A stretch of DNA of 64,000 nucleotides from CATOSP01 sp965216155 (GCA_965216155.1 CBDCFD010000005.1:124001-188000), one strand, 5' to 3'. Positions 39,702 to 48,631 are shown, counted from the stretch's first letter. The notes: generated by a model not told the origin, from the sequence alone. Translations and numbers: made by a program.

Positions 39702-40604
39702 ATGGCGTCTCAGCAGGTAGGACTATCGCTTCACGACGCGGCCCGAGGGCTGGGTGTGATTTTCACCCAGGAAAACGAGCCGGTCGATAGAGACGTTCAG
39801 GTAAACGGAATGAACTTCCACTACCTGGAGTGGGGCGATTCGAGTAACCCTACCGTGGTGATGTTGCATGGCAACTCCCAACAGGCCCATAGCTGGGACT
39901 TCGCAAGCCTGCCACTCTCCGAGCACTACCATGTGATTGCTCTGGACCAGCGGGGTCATGGCGACACCGACTGGGCGCCCGACGGGGACTATTCGATTGA
40001 CGCGCAAGTACGCGACTTTGACGGGTTCGTCGAGGCTATGGGTCTCAACGGCTTTACTTTAATAGGGCATTCGATGGGAGGGCGCAACTCTTACGTTTGG
40101 GCCTCCGATAATTCCGGCAAGCTCAAGGGTCTTGTGATAGTGGACACTGGCCCGCAGACTCAGCGCCGCGGTTCGGACCGGATACGCCAGTTCCGGGAGT
40201 TGCCCGACGAGTTGGACTCCTTTGAGGAGTTCGCCCAGCGGGTGATGGATTACACAGGCCGCACCCACGAGCAGGTGGTGGGAGCGTTGAAGTACAGCAT
40301 CCGGGAGCGGCCAGACGGCAAGTGGACTTGGAAATACGACAAGGCGATGCGGAGTTCCGGCCACCGGCCCGCGTCGTGGACGTCCGAGCAGCTTTGGGAA
40401 GCCGTGGCAAAGATCAACTGCCCTACCCTGATTGTCCGGGGCGACCGCAGCGACCTGTTCGCAGAAGAGACGATGCAGCGCATGCAGGAAGTTATCCCGG
40501 ACTGTACGACGGTGACCATAGCGGGGGCCGGCCACCTGGTGCAGGGAGACAACCCTCCCGATTTCAACGCGGCGGTCCAGGAGCATTTGCAGCGGACTCA
40601 CTGA
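39702..40604 (+). CDS. Alpha/beta hydrolase
   Basis: A 300-residue alpha/beta hydrolase fold enzyme. The oxyanion region is VVMLHGNSQQAHSW (HG motif), then IALDQRGHGDTDW, the nucleophile elbow GHSMGG with Ser, the acid in IVRGDRSDLF and the catalytic His in GAGHLVQGDNP. The cap domain spans about residues 155-225. Relatives include epoxide and haloalkane hydrolases and lactonases; the His after the Gly in the elbow (GHSMGG) fits esterase or meta-cleavage-product hydrolase types, so the substrate is open. GGGAGG precedes the ATG. Confidence 0.9.
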   Translation: MASQQVGLSLHDAARGLGVIFTQENEPVDRDVQVNGMNFHYLEWGDSSNPTVVMLHGNSQQAHSWDFASLPLSEHYHVIALDQRGHGDTDWAPDGDYSIDAQVRDFDGFVEAMGLNGFTLIGHSMGGRNSYVWASDNSGKLKGLVIVDTGPQTQRRGSDRIRQFRELPDELDSFEEFAQRVMDYTGRTHEQVVGALKYSIRERPDGKWTWKYDKAMRSSGHRPASWTSEQLWEAVAKINCPTLIVRGDRSDLFAEETMQRMQEVIPDCTTVTIAGAGHLVQGDNPPDFNAAVQEHLQRTH

Positions 40605-40662
40605 CCCGAAACCCGATCGCGTCACGAGAACAGCCCTGGAATTCCTCCCGGAAGAGACAGAT

Positions 40663-41250
40663 TTGGCAAAGGGCAGACGAAACAAGCGCACTTACAGATT
40701 GCCGAATAACCACGGGTGGAAAGCTGGTCCGGGCAATGCGATTTTCGTCGCCGACCGGGGCGCGATGCAGTTCGAATACCCGAAGGACTGGATCCTAAGC
40801 CCTAGCGCCGGCGGCTCCATCAGGTTTTTCGACCAGGAAGAGGCCGACGCGGACATCCGGCTTGAGGCCTCGCTGATTTACGTCCAGCCTATAGACTGGA
40901 CAGGGTTGCCCTTGCCCAAACTGATAGACGACGTAGCCGTTTCCGACGACCCGAGAGGACTGACAAAGCAAGGTCCTTACCATGAAATGCGGAGGGCCAA
41001 TCTGGAGGCGGCGTGGCTGGAGGTGGAGTTCACCGACCCGGACGAGGACCGCAAGGCCCATTCGCGCATCTGCCTGTCCAGAGGCCCCGGCGTCTATGCC
41101 TTCATCACGATGGACTTCTGGCCAGAAGATGCCAGTCGCGCCTATGCTGTCTGGGACAATGTTCTCAACACACTTAAGCTCGACCAACGCAACCAGGACC
41201 GGCTGACTCTCAGCGGTCACGAGCAGCCCCCCAGGCCCGGCAAGAACTAG
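40663..41250 (+). CDS. Hypothetical protein
   Basis: A 195-residue soluble protein starting with TTG at 40663 after GGAAGAG. The central part (MQFEYPKDWILSPSAGGSIR, then FFDQEEADADIRLEASLIYV) resembles the PsbP/DUF1795-type beta fold often seen in proteins with an FxYPxxW start, and AFITMDFWPEDASRAYAVWD followed by NVLNTLKL fits the end of that fold. There is no signal peptide. The function is unknown; it follows the hydrolase by 58 bases in the same direction. Confidence 0.65.
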   Translation: MAKGRRNKRTYRLPNNHGWKAGPGNAIFVADRGAMQFEYPKDWILSPSAGGSIRFFDQEEADADIRLEASLIYVQPIDWTGLPLPKLIDDVAVSDDPRGLTKQGPYHEMRRANLEAAWLEVEFTDPDEDRKAHSRICLSRGPGVYAFITMDFWPEDASRAYAVWDNVLNTLKLDQRNQDRLTLSGHEQPPRPGKN

Positions 41251-41304
41251 GCGCCGTTGACATTTGCCGCGCCGTTCTCCGCCCCGCGGCGGGCCGCATG
41301 GCCT

Positions 41305-42549
41305 CTACCCAATCAACCGGGGGATGCCGTAGCCCAGGGCGAATCCTATCGCGGCGGAAACCGCACCGATTCCCAGGATTTCCAGCCCTTGAAGTATTGA
41401 TGGCTTCCTCACCAACCTGCCCTTGATAGACCCCAAGGCAAACAGGCCGATCAATGCCGCCGCCACCGAGACGGAGATGGCCGCGTACCCGCCCAAGAAT
41501 ACGTGAGGCAGTATCGGCACCAGGGCGGCCAGGATGAAGGACAGCCCCATCGCCACCGCGTCTTTTATCGGGCTGGAGGTCTCCTCCATGCTGATTCCCA
41601 ATTCCTTCTCAGCCATAGTCCGGAGCCATAGGTCCTTGTCCTGGGAAATCTCGTCGGCTATATCCCGCGCTTCGTCGTAGCTCTTTCCTTCACGTTGGAA
41701 TGCGACCACTAATTCGGCGTACTCCTCGCCGGGTTTCTCTTCCAATTCCAGGGCCTCGCGCTCGATCTCCGCGCGTTTAACGTCCAACTCGGCCCGGGAG
41801 CCAAGGTATGCTCCGGTGGCCATAGAGATCATGCCCGCCGCCGCGGCAGCCAGACCTGCCACCAGCACTACCGTCTGGCTGTCCAGTGCTACCGCTACCG
41901 AGGTCACCAACGCCACGGTGCTGAGGATTCCATCCTGGGCGCCGAAGACGACCTCGCGCAGCCTGCCCAGCGAGGCAACCCGCCACCGCTCCCGGTCCAA
42001 CTCCATGGCTGCGCTGACGAAGGTATCGAATCCCGTGTCGAGTACCGGCCTCGCGCTGGAGGGCGGGTTTTGGGCCGCCTCATTGTGAGTTGCCGGCTCC
42101 TCAAGCCGGTTGGGACTACGCATCGGTGGGGCATCGACGGCGCTCTGCCTGGCTTCCAGTTCGGCCAAAGCATTGCTAAACATCTCCAGGTGATGCCGTT
42201 CCCTCCCAAGGGCGAGGGCGAATGAGTCTGCCACGTCCTGGCGGCCCTCTTCCAGCGCCTCGTTGATCATGCGCGGGTACATGGTGCTGAACTCTTTGGC
42301 TTCGCTGATGACGACAGTTTGCAGGTTCTCGATAGTCTGCCCTATACCGTTGGCGACCCGCAGGTGGTTCAGGCCGTGGATAGTCTCCGCGCCCGCCACC
42401 TCCTGGAAGATCTGGGCTACCTCGGGGTGGCCCTCTTCCAACGCTTTGTGGGCGTAGGCGTTGTAGGTCAAGTTGGCCATCGCTTCGGCCACAATGGCGC
42501 TCCAAAGGTTCTTGTCCGTCCGGGTCAGGGACGGAGCATCCTGAGCCAT
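41305..42549 (-). CDS. mbfA: Membrane-bound ferritin / VIT1-type iron exporter (MbfA-like)
   Basis: A 414-residue fusion. Residues 1-150 are a ferritin-like (rubrerythrin) four-helix domain with metal ligands in AGAETIHGLNHL and LGRERHHLEMF. Residues about 190-414 are a VIT1/CCC1 transporter: REVVFGAQDGILSTVALVTS, AAAGMISMATGAYLGSRAEL, and three further helices, with the cytoplasmic metal-binding region ELEEKPGEEYAELVV between. In alphaproteobacteria MbfA exports iron or protects against peroxide. AAAGGAG precedes 42549, so the longer open frame to 42729 is not used. Confidence 0.88.
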   Translation of the reverse strand: MAQDAPSLTRTDKNLWSAIVAEAMANLTYNAYAHKALEEGHPEVAQIFQEVAGAETIHGLNHLRVANGIGQTIENLQTVVISEAKEFSTMYPRMINEALEEGRQDVADSFALALGRERHHLEMFSNALAELEARQSAVDAPPMRSPNRLEEPATHNEAAQNPPSSARPVLDTGFDTFVSAAMELDRERWRVASLGRLREVVFGAQDGILSTVALVTSVAVALDSQTVVLVAGLAAAAAGMISMATGAYLGSRAELDVKRAEIEREALELEEKPGEEYAELVVAFQREGKSYDEARDIADEISQDKDLWLRTMAEKELGISMEETSSPIKDAVAMGLSFILAALVPILPHVFLGGYAAISVSVAAALIGLFALGSIKGRLVRKPSILQGLEILGIGAVSAAIGFALGYGIPRLIG

Positions 42550-42835
42550 ATCCGGCTCCTTTCTGAGATGGGGTAAGGCGCCCCTCAGCGAGCATGGCCA
42601 CTGGCCGCCATAGCATGGTGGTAAACTTTCGTATATGAATACTGTATCAGGTTGGTTGCGGTATGCGTATGGGGTTTGCGAATTGCGAAACCCAGGCAAG
42701 CGGAACGGTGGAGTATCAGAGATGCTCAATGCCGAGCAATGCTACTACGTCGAATTTACATTCTCGCCCGCAGACACGGAGGCTCGGAGCACTCGGGGGG
42801 CTTGAGTCAGTAATCGCGCCAAACCTTGAGATAGC

Positions 42836-43310
42836 CTATCTATGAGGAGACCGGGCAAATCCGATCGCAACTCCGGCACCACCGATGCCAGTTGCGATGG
42901 ATGCCAATATCGGTCCTATTAGGCTTATCGCTCCCAATAATATTAGAGTGATTATGAATGCGAACAACGCCACGAGGACGATGAGCCCAACCCCCGAGTA
43001 TAGAATTCGACTATGCCTGCGTTCAGCGAACTCTTGCTCAGTTTCATGAGCTCTGTGGCCCATGTATTCTGAGATCAATTCAGGGCTGACTTTCTCAGCT
43101 ATAGGATCGAATGGCCGAGCTTGGACAGTGAGCGATTGACTGGTGATGCGACCATGCACCCCGGCAAGACCTGACTGTAAGGCCTCTGCTACCTCCGGGG
43201 GGTAGCTGGGCAATGAGTTCGGGAGGGATGGTGATTTCAGAGGGTCTGTTGTTGGCGTCATCCTCGTTATTGGCTAAGGGGTCGTTCGGGTTTTCTGGGG
43301 GGGTGGCCAT
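42836..43310 (-). pseudogene. DUF2335-like membrane protein with a frameshift in a G run
   Basis: From the ATG at 43310 the frame reads MATPPENPNDPLANNEDDAN and ITIPPELIAQLPPG, then fails. The other frame continues PPEVAEALQSGLAGVHGRIT, ELISEYMGHRAHETEQEFAE and two C-terminal helices (YSGVGLIVLVALFAFIITLI; GPILASIATGIGGAGVAIGF). The break falls at six G on the plus strand (43197-43202); removing one base joins ELIAQLPPEVAEAL. A soluble stretch with a charged helix before two membrane helices fits DUF2335-type predicted membrane proteins. True decay and a read error are both possible. Confidence 0.65.
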
Positions 43311-43319
43311 TAGGCTGCC

Positions 43320-43673
43320 TTACGCTGCTAACGAGAAATTCGAAGATCTTCTGCCGTTATGATGTCGGGAACTGCGTGTGGAACGCCTACCGAGGCTCAT
43401 CATGTTCGTAACCGTAAAGAAATCTTGGACCATTTCGCTAATTTTGGCGGCAACCAAGGGCGCGATGAGGCGCTTGGTCAATAGATCCAAATCTTCATCC
43501 GTGATCTTCCCTTCGGCCTTTGCCTCTATTACCATCTGAATAGCTTGCGCTACTCGCTCAGCAGATGACGTTGGTCTATACCCCAGGTACTCTAGTATGT
43601 CACTCCACGCTTCTGTGCTCATATGAGGGACTCGCTTTTGATAGTCTCGATCTGGCAAGTCGTGTAAGGACAC
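43320..43673 (-). CDS. Small hypothetical protein beside the DUF2335-like gene
   Basis: A 117-residue protein, possibly starting at the inner ATG at 43622 (MSTEAWSDILEYLGYRPTSS). It contains the amphipathic segments SAERVAQAIQMVIEAKAEGK and DLLTKRLIAPLVAAKISEMV, and a basic tail (SLGRRSTRSSRHHNGRRSSN). It ends 9 bases before the start of 42836-43310, so the two probably form one transcript. No domain recognised. Confidence 0.55.
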   Translation of the reverse strand: MSLHDLPDRDYQKRVPHMSTEAWSDILEYLGYRPTSSAERVAQAIQMVIEAKAEGKITDEDLDLLTKRLIAPLVAAKISEMVQDFFTVTNMMSLGRRSTRSSRHHNGRRSSNFSLAA

Positions 43674-43932
43674 AAACCACGCCCAAGCCTGTCAACATTT
43701 ATGATGTCTGACGAACCAGAGATCAAGATATCGAATATAGTGTACTATCCGAAGCGGATTGGCAACCGGCTTGGAGTCCGACGGGGATAGGATCATCGCC
43801 TGAACCAATCTATCAGATGGCCCAAGTTGATTCAGCCCATCTTTGGGTCATGGCACGTCCCCTGGGAAATTAAAGACGTAATCAGCAACCACGAGGAATT
43901 GAGAATGGCTGTGCGGAGGAGGGTCTGAATGG

Positions 43933-44358
43933 TTACATGTTGGGGGCGGCGTGGTGGGCGGACATCTTCCAGCCCTCGGGGGTGCGGACGAAGATGTTGG
44001 TTGACAAGATGCCGAAGTTGCTGGCCCGGCCCTGTAGCACGCTGCTGATGTTGGCCCGGCCCTGTAGCACGCTGCTGATGTTCTCCACGCAGGTGACCCA
44101 GGCCGAGTCCCCATGCACCACAACGTTAACGTAATGGACGTTGAAGTGCATGAGGGTGGTGTTGTCGAATATGCCGGCCCAGCTCGTGCGGATAGAGTCC
44201 CAGCCAACCAACGGTTGCCAGCCGGGATGAACGCACATGGCGCGGCCGGAGGCTTCCCACACCTCGTCCATCTCCCGGATGTCCAAAGTACCGAAAGCCT
44301 CGTAGAACCGCTGATTGGCCGCTTTTACGGCTTCGATATCCGCCGAATCAGGCTGCAT
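43933..44358 (-). CDS. SnoaL-like / NTF2-fold protein with an internal duplication
   Basis: A 141-residue NTF2-like protein: an N-terminal helix pair (VKAANQRFYEAFGTLDIREM), DEVWEASGRAMCVHPGW, then VGWDSIRTSWAGIFDNT and a C-terminal TNIFVRTPEGWKMSAHHA strand. These belong to the SnoaL_3 group, often hydratases, isomerases or simple ligand-binding proteins. It carries a direct repeat NISSVLQGRANISSVLQGRA caused by a 30-base tandem duplication, giving 10 extra residues between two strands. The start at 44358 lacks an obvious ribosome site. Confidence 0.8.
   Translation of the reverse strand: MQPDSADIEAVKAANQRFYEAFGTLDIREMDEVWEASGRAMCVHPGWQPLVGWDSIRTSWAGIFDNTTLMHFNVHYVNVVVHGDSAWVTCVENISSVLQGRANISSVLQGRASNFGILSTNIFVRTPEGWKMSAHHAAPNM
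44022..44081. repeat. Perfect 30-base tandem duplication inside the SnoaL-like gene
   Basis: 44022-44051 and 44052-44081 are near-exact copies (start TGGCCCGGCCCTGTAGCAC) joined head to tail. The length is a multiple of three, so the frame is kept and ten residues are added. Confidence 0.85.
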
Positions 44359-44420
44359 CTATCTGGTTGCTCCGTGAGGGTATTCGCCCGGGTCCGGGTG
44401 GAACCGGGCGGGATAGGATT

Positions 44421-45041
44421 CTAGTGCATGGGAGAGAAGGAAGACGGCACCAGCATCTTGTTTTCCTGGCTGAGCAGGAATTCCCGGGTCGGCGGGGGCC
44501 AATGCTCGTTCTTGCTGGCCTCGGCGCGAATCTGGTTGCGCTCTTCCATATCCTTGTAGGGCCAGACGTGCATCCACTTGTTGAGGGACCCGAGGTCGCT
44601 GTGCATGGCGGCGGCGCAAGGTGAGTACTCCTCGCGGTGGGGGATGGCTTCGCCCCAGCGCTTGAGCACTTCCGGCATCGAGCCGTTCTTGTACGTGTAG
44701 ATGCGCATTTCGTAGATGTTCCCCAGCTCCTGTCCGCCGCCCATGGGCCGCATGAAGGGAGCGGGTATGTAGATGTCGGAGGACAGGCTGACGTACATCT
44801 CGGGTGGGTTCTTGGGCGGCCAGTCCGGGTCCTTCGAGGCTTCGGCCCGGATGCTATTGCGCTCATCCACGCTCTCGTAGGGCCAAACGTGGATCACCTG
44901 GTTCAGCGGACCGATGTCGGTGTGCCAGAAAGCGCCTAGCTTGGAGTATTTTTCCCTTGCGGGGAGGGCCTTGGCGAAGTTTTCCTCGAATTGGGCTACG
45001 GAGCCGGGTTGGAGAGTGTAGGTACGGACTTCGTATATCAC
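44421..45041 (-). CDS. NIPSNAP-family protein with two domains
   Basis: A 206-residue protein from GTG at 45041 (GAGGAAGGAG upstream). Two NIPSNAP (dimeric alpha/beta barrel) repeats: IYEVRTYTLQPGSVAQFEEN then FWHTDIGPLNQVIHVWPYES, and again YEMRIYTYKNGSMPEVLKRW then MHSDLGSLNKWMHVWPYKDM. The family is related to ABM proteins; its roles are unclear (vesicle proteins in mammals, small-molecule enzymes suspected in bacteria). It could follow the SnoaL gene functionally in one small-molecule pathway, with 62 bases between. Confidence 0.88.
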   Translation of the reverse strand: MIYEVRTYTLQPGSVAQFEENFAKALPAREKYSKLGAFWHTDIGPLNQVIHVWPYESVDERNSIRAEASKDPDWPPKNPPEMYVSLSSDIYIPAPFMRPMGGGQELGNIYEMRIYTYKNGSMPEVLKRWGEAIPHREEYSPCAAAMHSDLGSLNKWMHVWPYKDMEERNQIRAEASKNEHWPPPTREFLLSQENKMLVPSSFSPMH

Positions 45042-45151
45042 GGTCACTCCTTCCTCGTTAGTCTCTATGGTTTTCTTGGCGCGGGTTGCTAAACGGCGGC
45101 CCAGCCGGGCCAACGGGGTCAGTGTAGCAAAATGCCCTTGGCCGGGCAATT

Positions 45152-45175
45152 GTCTGAACCGCGATTCATTCAGAC
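45152..45175. repeat. Truncated copy of the GTCTGAAC repeat family
   Basis: GTCTGAACCGCGATT followed at once by CATTCAGAC: the left end of the family joined almost directly to the last seven bases of a right end. It looks like an internal deletion derivative of the elements at 2346-2447 and 18685-18790. The rest of the gap 45042-45282 holds no gene. Confidence 0.5.
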
Positions 45176-45282
45176 CCCCCTTTTCCGAAATGGGCTATGC
45201 GCGAGACGGCTGGAAACGTGATAATCAAAGGACCTTGCCAGGCGTATACTAACTGTAGGCGGTTGATCTGGCGGTTACTCTA

Positions 45283-46071
45283 ATGGAAGAGACACTTGCG
45301 GACATATCCCCCAGCTCTCCAGGATTGACCATCAGGCCCGGTCAATCGGTTTCCCGTGTGGGTCTCCGGAAAATACTGGACGTTTTTGCTCCCGGACCCG
45401 GCGGGGGCGCGTCATCGCTGTATCTCACGGCCGGAACCGGTCAGGACGGGTTGGCTACAGCCGGTCCCGCGGCGCCTGGTTGGATGGACGCCCTGCGTGG
45501 GTTGGACCGATCTGTCCTGGCGTCCGACACCGGGTTGGTGGGCCTGCGTTCAGGAAAGGAAGGGCTGGTCATCCTTCCTCCGTTCCCCCTATCGGAGGAC
45601 CGGGCGATTGCCGGGTGGGACCCGGCTCCCTTGCTGGCCAATGTAGACGCCGACTACACGGTGGGCGTGGTGCTTTTAAGACTCGGCCGCTCTACCGTGG
45701 CTGTCTTTACCGGAGACCGTCTTATTTCCGCCAAGACCGACTCCCGTTACGTCAAGGGCAAGCACCATGCCGGTGGCACGTCCCAACGCCGGTTCCAGCG
45801 CATACGGGAGGGCCAAGCCCGGAAAATGTACGACAAGACCTGCGATACCGTCCGCGCTCAGCTCGAGCCCCACGCCCGTGAACTCCAGTACCTTTTCCTT
45901 GGCGGCGATAGGATTACCTTGAACGAGTTCCAGAAGGTGTGCCCCCAAGTGGAACGGTTCCAGGGAATAACGCTCCAACGCAGGCTTAACATACGTGACC
46001 CCAAACGTGATACGCTGGAAGAAGTGCCGGAGATAATCAGGGAATGCAGGTTGTATCCCGTCGGGTTTTGA
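45283..46071 (+). CDS. VLRF1-type peptidyl-tRNA hydrolase family protein (Vms1/ANKZF1-like release factor)
   Basis: A 262-residue protein matching the VLRF1 release-factor domain shared by yeast Vms1 and human ANKZF1, in the eRF1-like superfamily. Residues 126-262 hold the core: YTVGVVLLRLGRSTVAVFTG followed by KGKHHAGGTSQRRFQRIREG, where Gly165-Thr-Ser-Gln168 is the GxxQ catalytic motif, then KMYDKTCDTVRAQLEPHARE. Vms1 cleaves peptidyl-tRNA on stalled 60S subunits. The N-terminal ~120 residues are a separate, less conserved domain. It lies 50 bases upstream of mutS2 in the same direction, which suggests one transcript and a shared role in ribosome rescue. Confidence 0.82.
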   Translation: MEETLADISPSSPGLTIRPGQSVSRVGLRKILDVFAPGPGGGASSLYLTAGTGQDGLATAGPAAPGWMDALRGLDRSVLASDTGLVGLRSGKEGLVILPPFPLSEDRAIAGWDPAPLLANVDADYTVGVVLLRLGRSTVAVFTGDRLISAKTDSRYVKGKHHAGGTSQRRFQRIREGQARKMYDKTCDTVRAQLEPHARELQYLFLGGDRITLNEFQKVCPQVERFQGITLQRRLNIRDPKRDTLEEVPEIIRECRLYPVGF

Positions 46072-46121
46072 GAGCTTAGAAAGCCTACCGCATCTACCTC
46101 AGCAATAGACAAAGTCACACC

Positions 46122-48551
46122 ATGTCAACGGAACAAGACACACAGGGCCTTGTGAGTGACAGGCCCCTAAGCGCTGCGACTGAGCCCGGTGATTCCCGCG
46201 AGTCACCGGGCTTTACCCGTGCGGTCCGGCTTCTGGAATTTGACCAGATCCGCCAACGGTTGGCTTCGTATGCCCGGACGGTGTTGGGCGAAGACGCAGC
46301 CTTGGCGTTGAGTCCCAAGCAGGACCTTCTGGCCATTGCGACCGACCTTCAGGAGACCACCGAGGCCAAGCAGTTCACCGAAAACGGCGGCGCGCTGGAA
46401 TTTGGCCCGCGTATAGATTTCCGGGACCCGGTCCACCGGGTGATTTTGGGCGGACTGCTGCGTGGTGAGGAACTGCGTTCGATCCAGGAACTTCTGCAGG
46501 CCGCACGGTTCGACCGGTCCCGCTTGGCAGACCGGGACGATTTTCCCCTGCTGGCAGGTTTCGCGGAAAACATCCCCGACCTTACCAGCATAGAGAGCGC
46601 AATCGCTTCCGCGATTAGCCCCGCCGGCGAGGTGCTGGATGATGCCAGCCCGGCGCTGCGCCAGCTTCGGCAAGAGTCACGGGCGGTCCACCAGAGACTA
46701 AACGAGACCATGGAGCGGAACCTGCGGCGTTTCCAACGGATGGAGGTGGTCCAGGAGCCGATCATCACGCAGCGGAACGGCCGGTTGGTGCTCCTGATTA
46801 AGTCCGAAATGAAACCCCGTGTACCCGGCATCGTCCACGACGTTTCCGATAGCGGCTCTACGGTCTTCGTCGAGCCCATGGGCGCAATCGAGATGGGGAA
46901 CCGCTGGCGGGAGGCGCGGTTGGCCGAGGAGCGGGAAGTTGAGCGGGTCCTGCGCCACCTTTCCAACCAGGTCAGCCATGTGGGCCAGGACCTCTTGCTC
47001 ACTCTGGATATCCTGTCCCGGCTGGACCTGGATATGGCCAAGGGCCGCTATTCTTCCGCGTTGCGGGCCGTTTCCCCGTGGGTGTCAGACCAACCAACCG
47101 GAGAGCGCCGACTGAGCCTGACCGGAGCGCGTCACCCGCTGCTCTCTGGCCCTGTGGTGCCGGTGAGCCTGGACCTGGGCGGAGATACCAGGGTCATGTT
47201 GATAACCGGTCCCAACGCGGGTGGCAAGACGGTTGCCTTGAAGACGGTGGGCCTGCTGGCGTTGATGGCTCAATCCGGACTGCACGTTCCTGCCGATGAA
47301 GCCTCGCTCCCCCTCTTTGATGGCGTGTTCGTCGACATTGGCGACCAACAGAGCATAGAGCAGGCGTTGTCCACCTTCAGCTCCCACATCCAAAACCTGA
47401 TCACGATCATGAATCAGACCACGGCCCAATCCCTGATTCTGGTGGACGAGCTTGGCACGAGCACTGACCCTGAAGAAGGATCGGCACTGGCCCAGGCCAT
47501 TCTGGGTTACTTCTTGCGGCTAGGGCCGCTGCTCGTGGCGACCACCCACCACCGTGGTGTGGCACGCTACGTGCAGGAATCGACTGGAATGACCAACGCC
47601 AGCGTGGACCTCCACCCGCAGACGTTGCAGCCGACCTACCGCGTCACCCTGGGAGTGCCGGGACGCAGTTACGCCCTCACCATCGCGGCACGGCTGGGGA
47701 TTCCTCAGGAGATCATCGAGCAAGCCCGTTCTGCCATATCCCCGGTCGAGCAGGCGACGGAAGACCTGTTGCATCAGCTTCAGGAGGAGCGCAGAGTCGT
47801 CGAGCAACTTCGCCAGGAAGCCGAAGAAGCGTTGACCCAGTCTCGTCAGCAGCAGGCCAACGTCGAGTCTCAGTTGGCCGACGTGGAGTCGAGGAAAGCC
47901 GAGTTGGTGGAAGATGCGCGGCAGGACCTCCAGAGCCGTATCGGGGAACTGTTGGACAAGCTCCGCCACGCTGAACGTGTGTTAGACCAGCCGGACACAA
48001 GGCAGGTCATCCAGGAGCAACGAACGCAACTGCGGGAAGCGGCCCGGGAAGTGCGGGCGCCTCGTTGGCAACCCATTGAGGTGAAGCGGACGCCCTGGCA
48101 AGAACGTGTGGACAGCGGAGACCGGGTGTTCCTCCGGGGGATACCGCGTCCCGTGGAGGTTATCACGCCTCCCGACGAGGAAGGGCAGATAGAGGTGTTG
48201 CTGGGGACCATGCGGGCCAAGGTGCCTATGTACCAGCTCGAGCGGCCCGCCGCTGGGCACGAGGCTGCGGCCCAGGCCCGGGTCTTTTTCCATCGTCAAG
48301 CGCCCAAACAGTCCAATACCGAGATCGATCTGCGCGGTTGCAGGGTAGACGAGGCTATTGGACGGGTCGACGAGCTTCTGAACAACGCTTCGCTGGACGG
48401 CGTCGAGAACGTCAGGATTATTCACGGCAAGGGCACCGGCGCTCTCAGGCGCGCGATACGGGAGTACCTTGACCGGCATCCGCTGGCGTCGTCGGTATCC
48501 AGTGGGGATGGCAGCGGCGGCGAGGGCGTAACGGTGGTGGAACTGGGGTAG
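46122..48551 (+). CDS. mutS2: MutS2 ATPase / Smr nuclease
   Basis: An 809-residue MutS2. Domains: a core and clamp region (residues 30-340, RLLEFDQIRQRLASYARTVL), the ABC ATPase with Walker A GPNAGGKT near 364 and Walker B ILVDELGTSTDP near 438, a long coiled-coil linker (about 545-640), a KOW-like barrel (VDSGDRVFLRGIPRPVEV) and a C-terminal Smr domain with EIDLRGCRVDEA near 733 and IHGKGTGALR near 768. It lacks the MutS mismatch-recognition domain. In Bacillus it recognises collided ribosomes and splits or cleaves them; it also suppresses recombination. The neighbour VLRF1 gene fits the ribosome role. Confidence 0.94.
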   Translation: MSTEQDTQGLVSDRPLSAATEPGDSRESPGFTRAVRLLEFDQIRQRLASYARTVLGEDAALALSPKQDLLAIATDLQETTEAKQFTENGGALEFGPRIDFRDPVHRVILGGLLRGEELRSIQELLQAARFDRSRLADRDDFPLLAGFAENIPDLTSIESAIASAISPAGEVLDDASPALRQLRQESRAVHQRLNETMERNLRRFQRMEVVQEPIITQRNGRLVLLIKSEMKPRVPGIVHDVSDSGSTVFVEPMGAIEMGNRWREARLAEEREVERVLRHLSNQVSHVGQDLLLTLDILSRLDLDMAKGRYSSALRAVSPWVSDQPTGERRLSLTGARHPLLSGPVVPVSLDLGGDTRVMLITGPNAGGKTVALKTVGLLALMAQSGLHVPADEASLPLFDGVFVDIGDQQSIEQALSTFSSHIQNLITIMNQTTAQSLILVDELGTSTDPEEGSALAQAILGYFLRLGPLLVATTHHRGVARYVQESTGMTNASVDLHPQTLQPTYRVTLGVPGRSYALTIAARLGIPQEIIEQARSAISPVEQATEDLLHQLQEERRVVEQLRQEAEEALTQSRQQQANVESQLADVESRKAELVEDARQDLQSRIGELLDKLRHAERVLDQPDTRQVIQEQRTQLREAAREVRAPRWQPIEVKRTPWQERVDSGDRVFLRGIPRPVEVITPPDEEGQIEVLLGTMRAKVPMYQLERPAAGHEAAAQARVFFHRQAPKQSNTEIDLRGCRVDEAIGRVDELLNNASLDGVENVRIIHGKGTGALRRAIREYLDRHPLASSVSSGDGSGGEGVTVVELG

Positions 48552-48587
48552 TGGCTGTTGATTAGAAACTAACTCGAAACTGGATTT

Positions 48588-48631
48588 CCCCGATGTCTCC
48601 CCCTCTTTGGCAAAAGGGGGAGACATCGGGG
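48588..48631 (+). terminator. Strong hairpin after mutS2
   Basis: Arms CCCCGATGTCTCCCCC (48588-48603) and its exact complement (48616-48631) around a 12-base loop TCTTTGGCAAAA, 36 bases after the mutS2 stop. The hairpin is very stable but is not followed by a T-run. It may end the VLRF1-mutS2 transcript, or be a dispersed repeat. The converging Fic gene ends at 48746. Confidence 0.5.
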
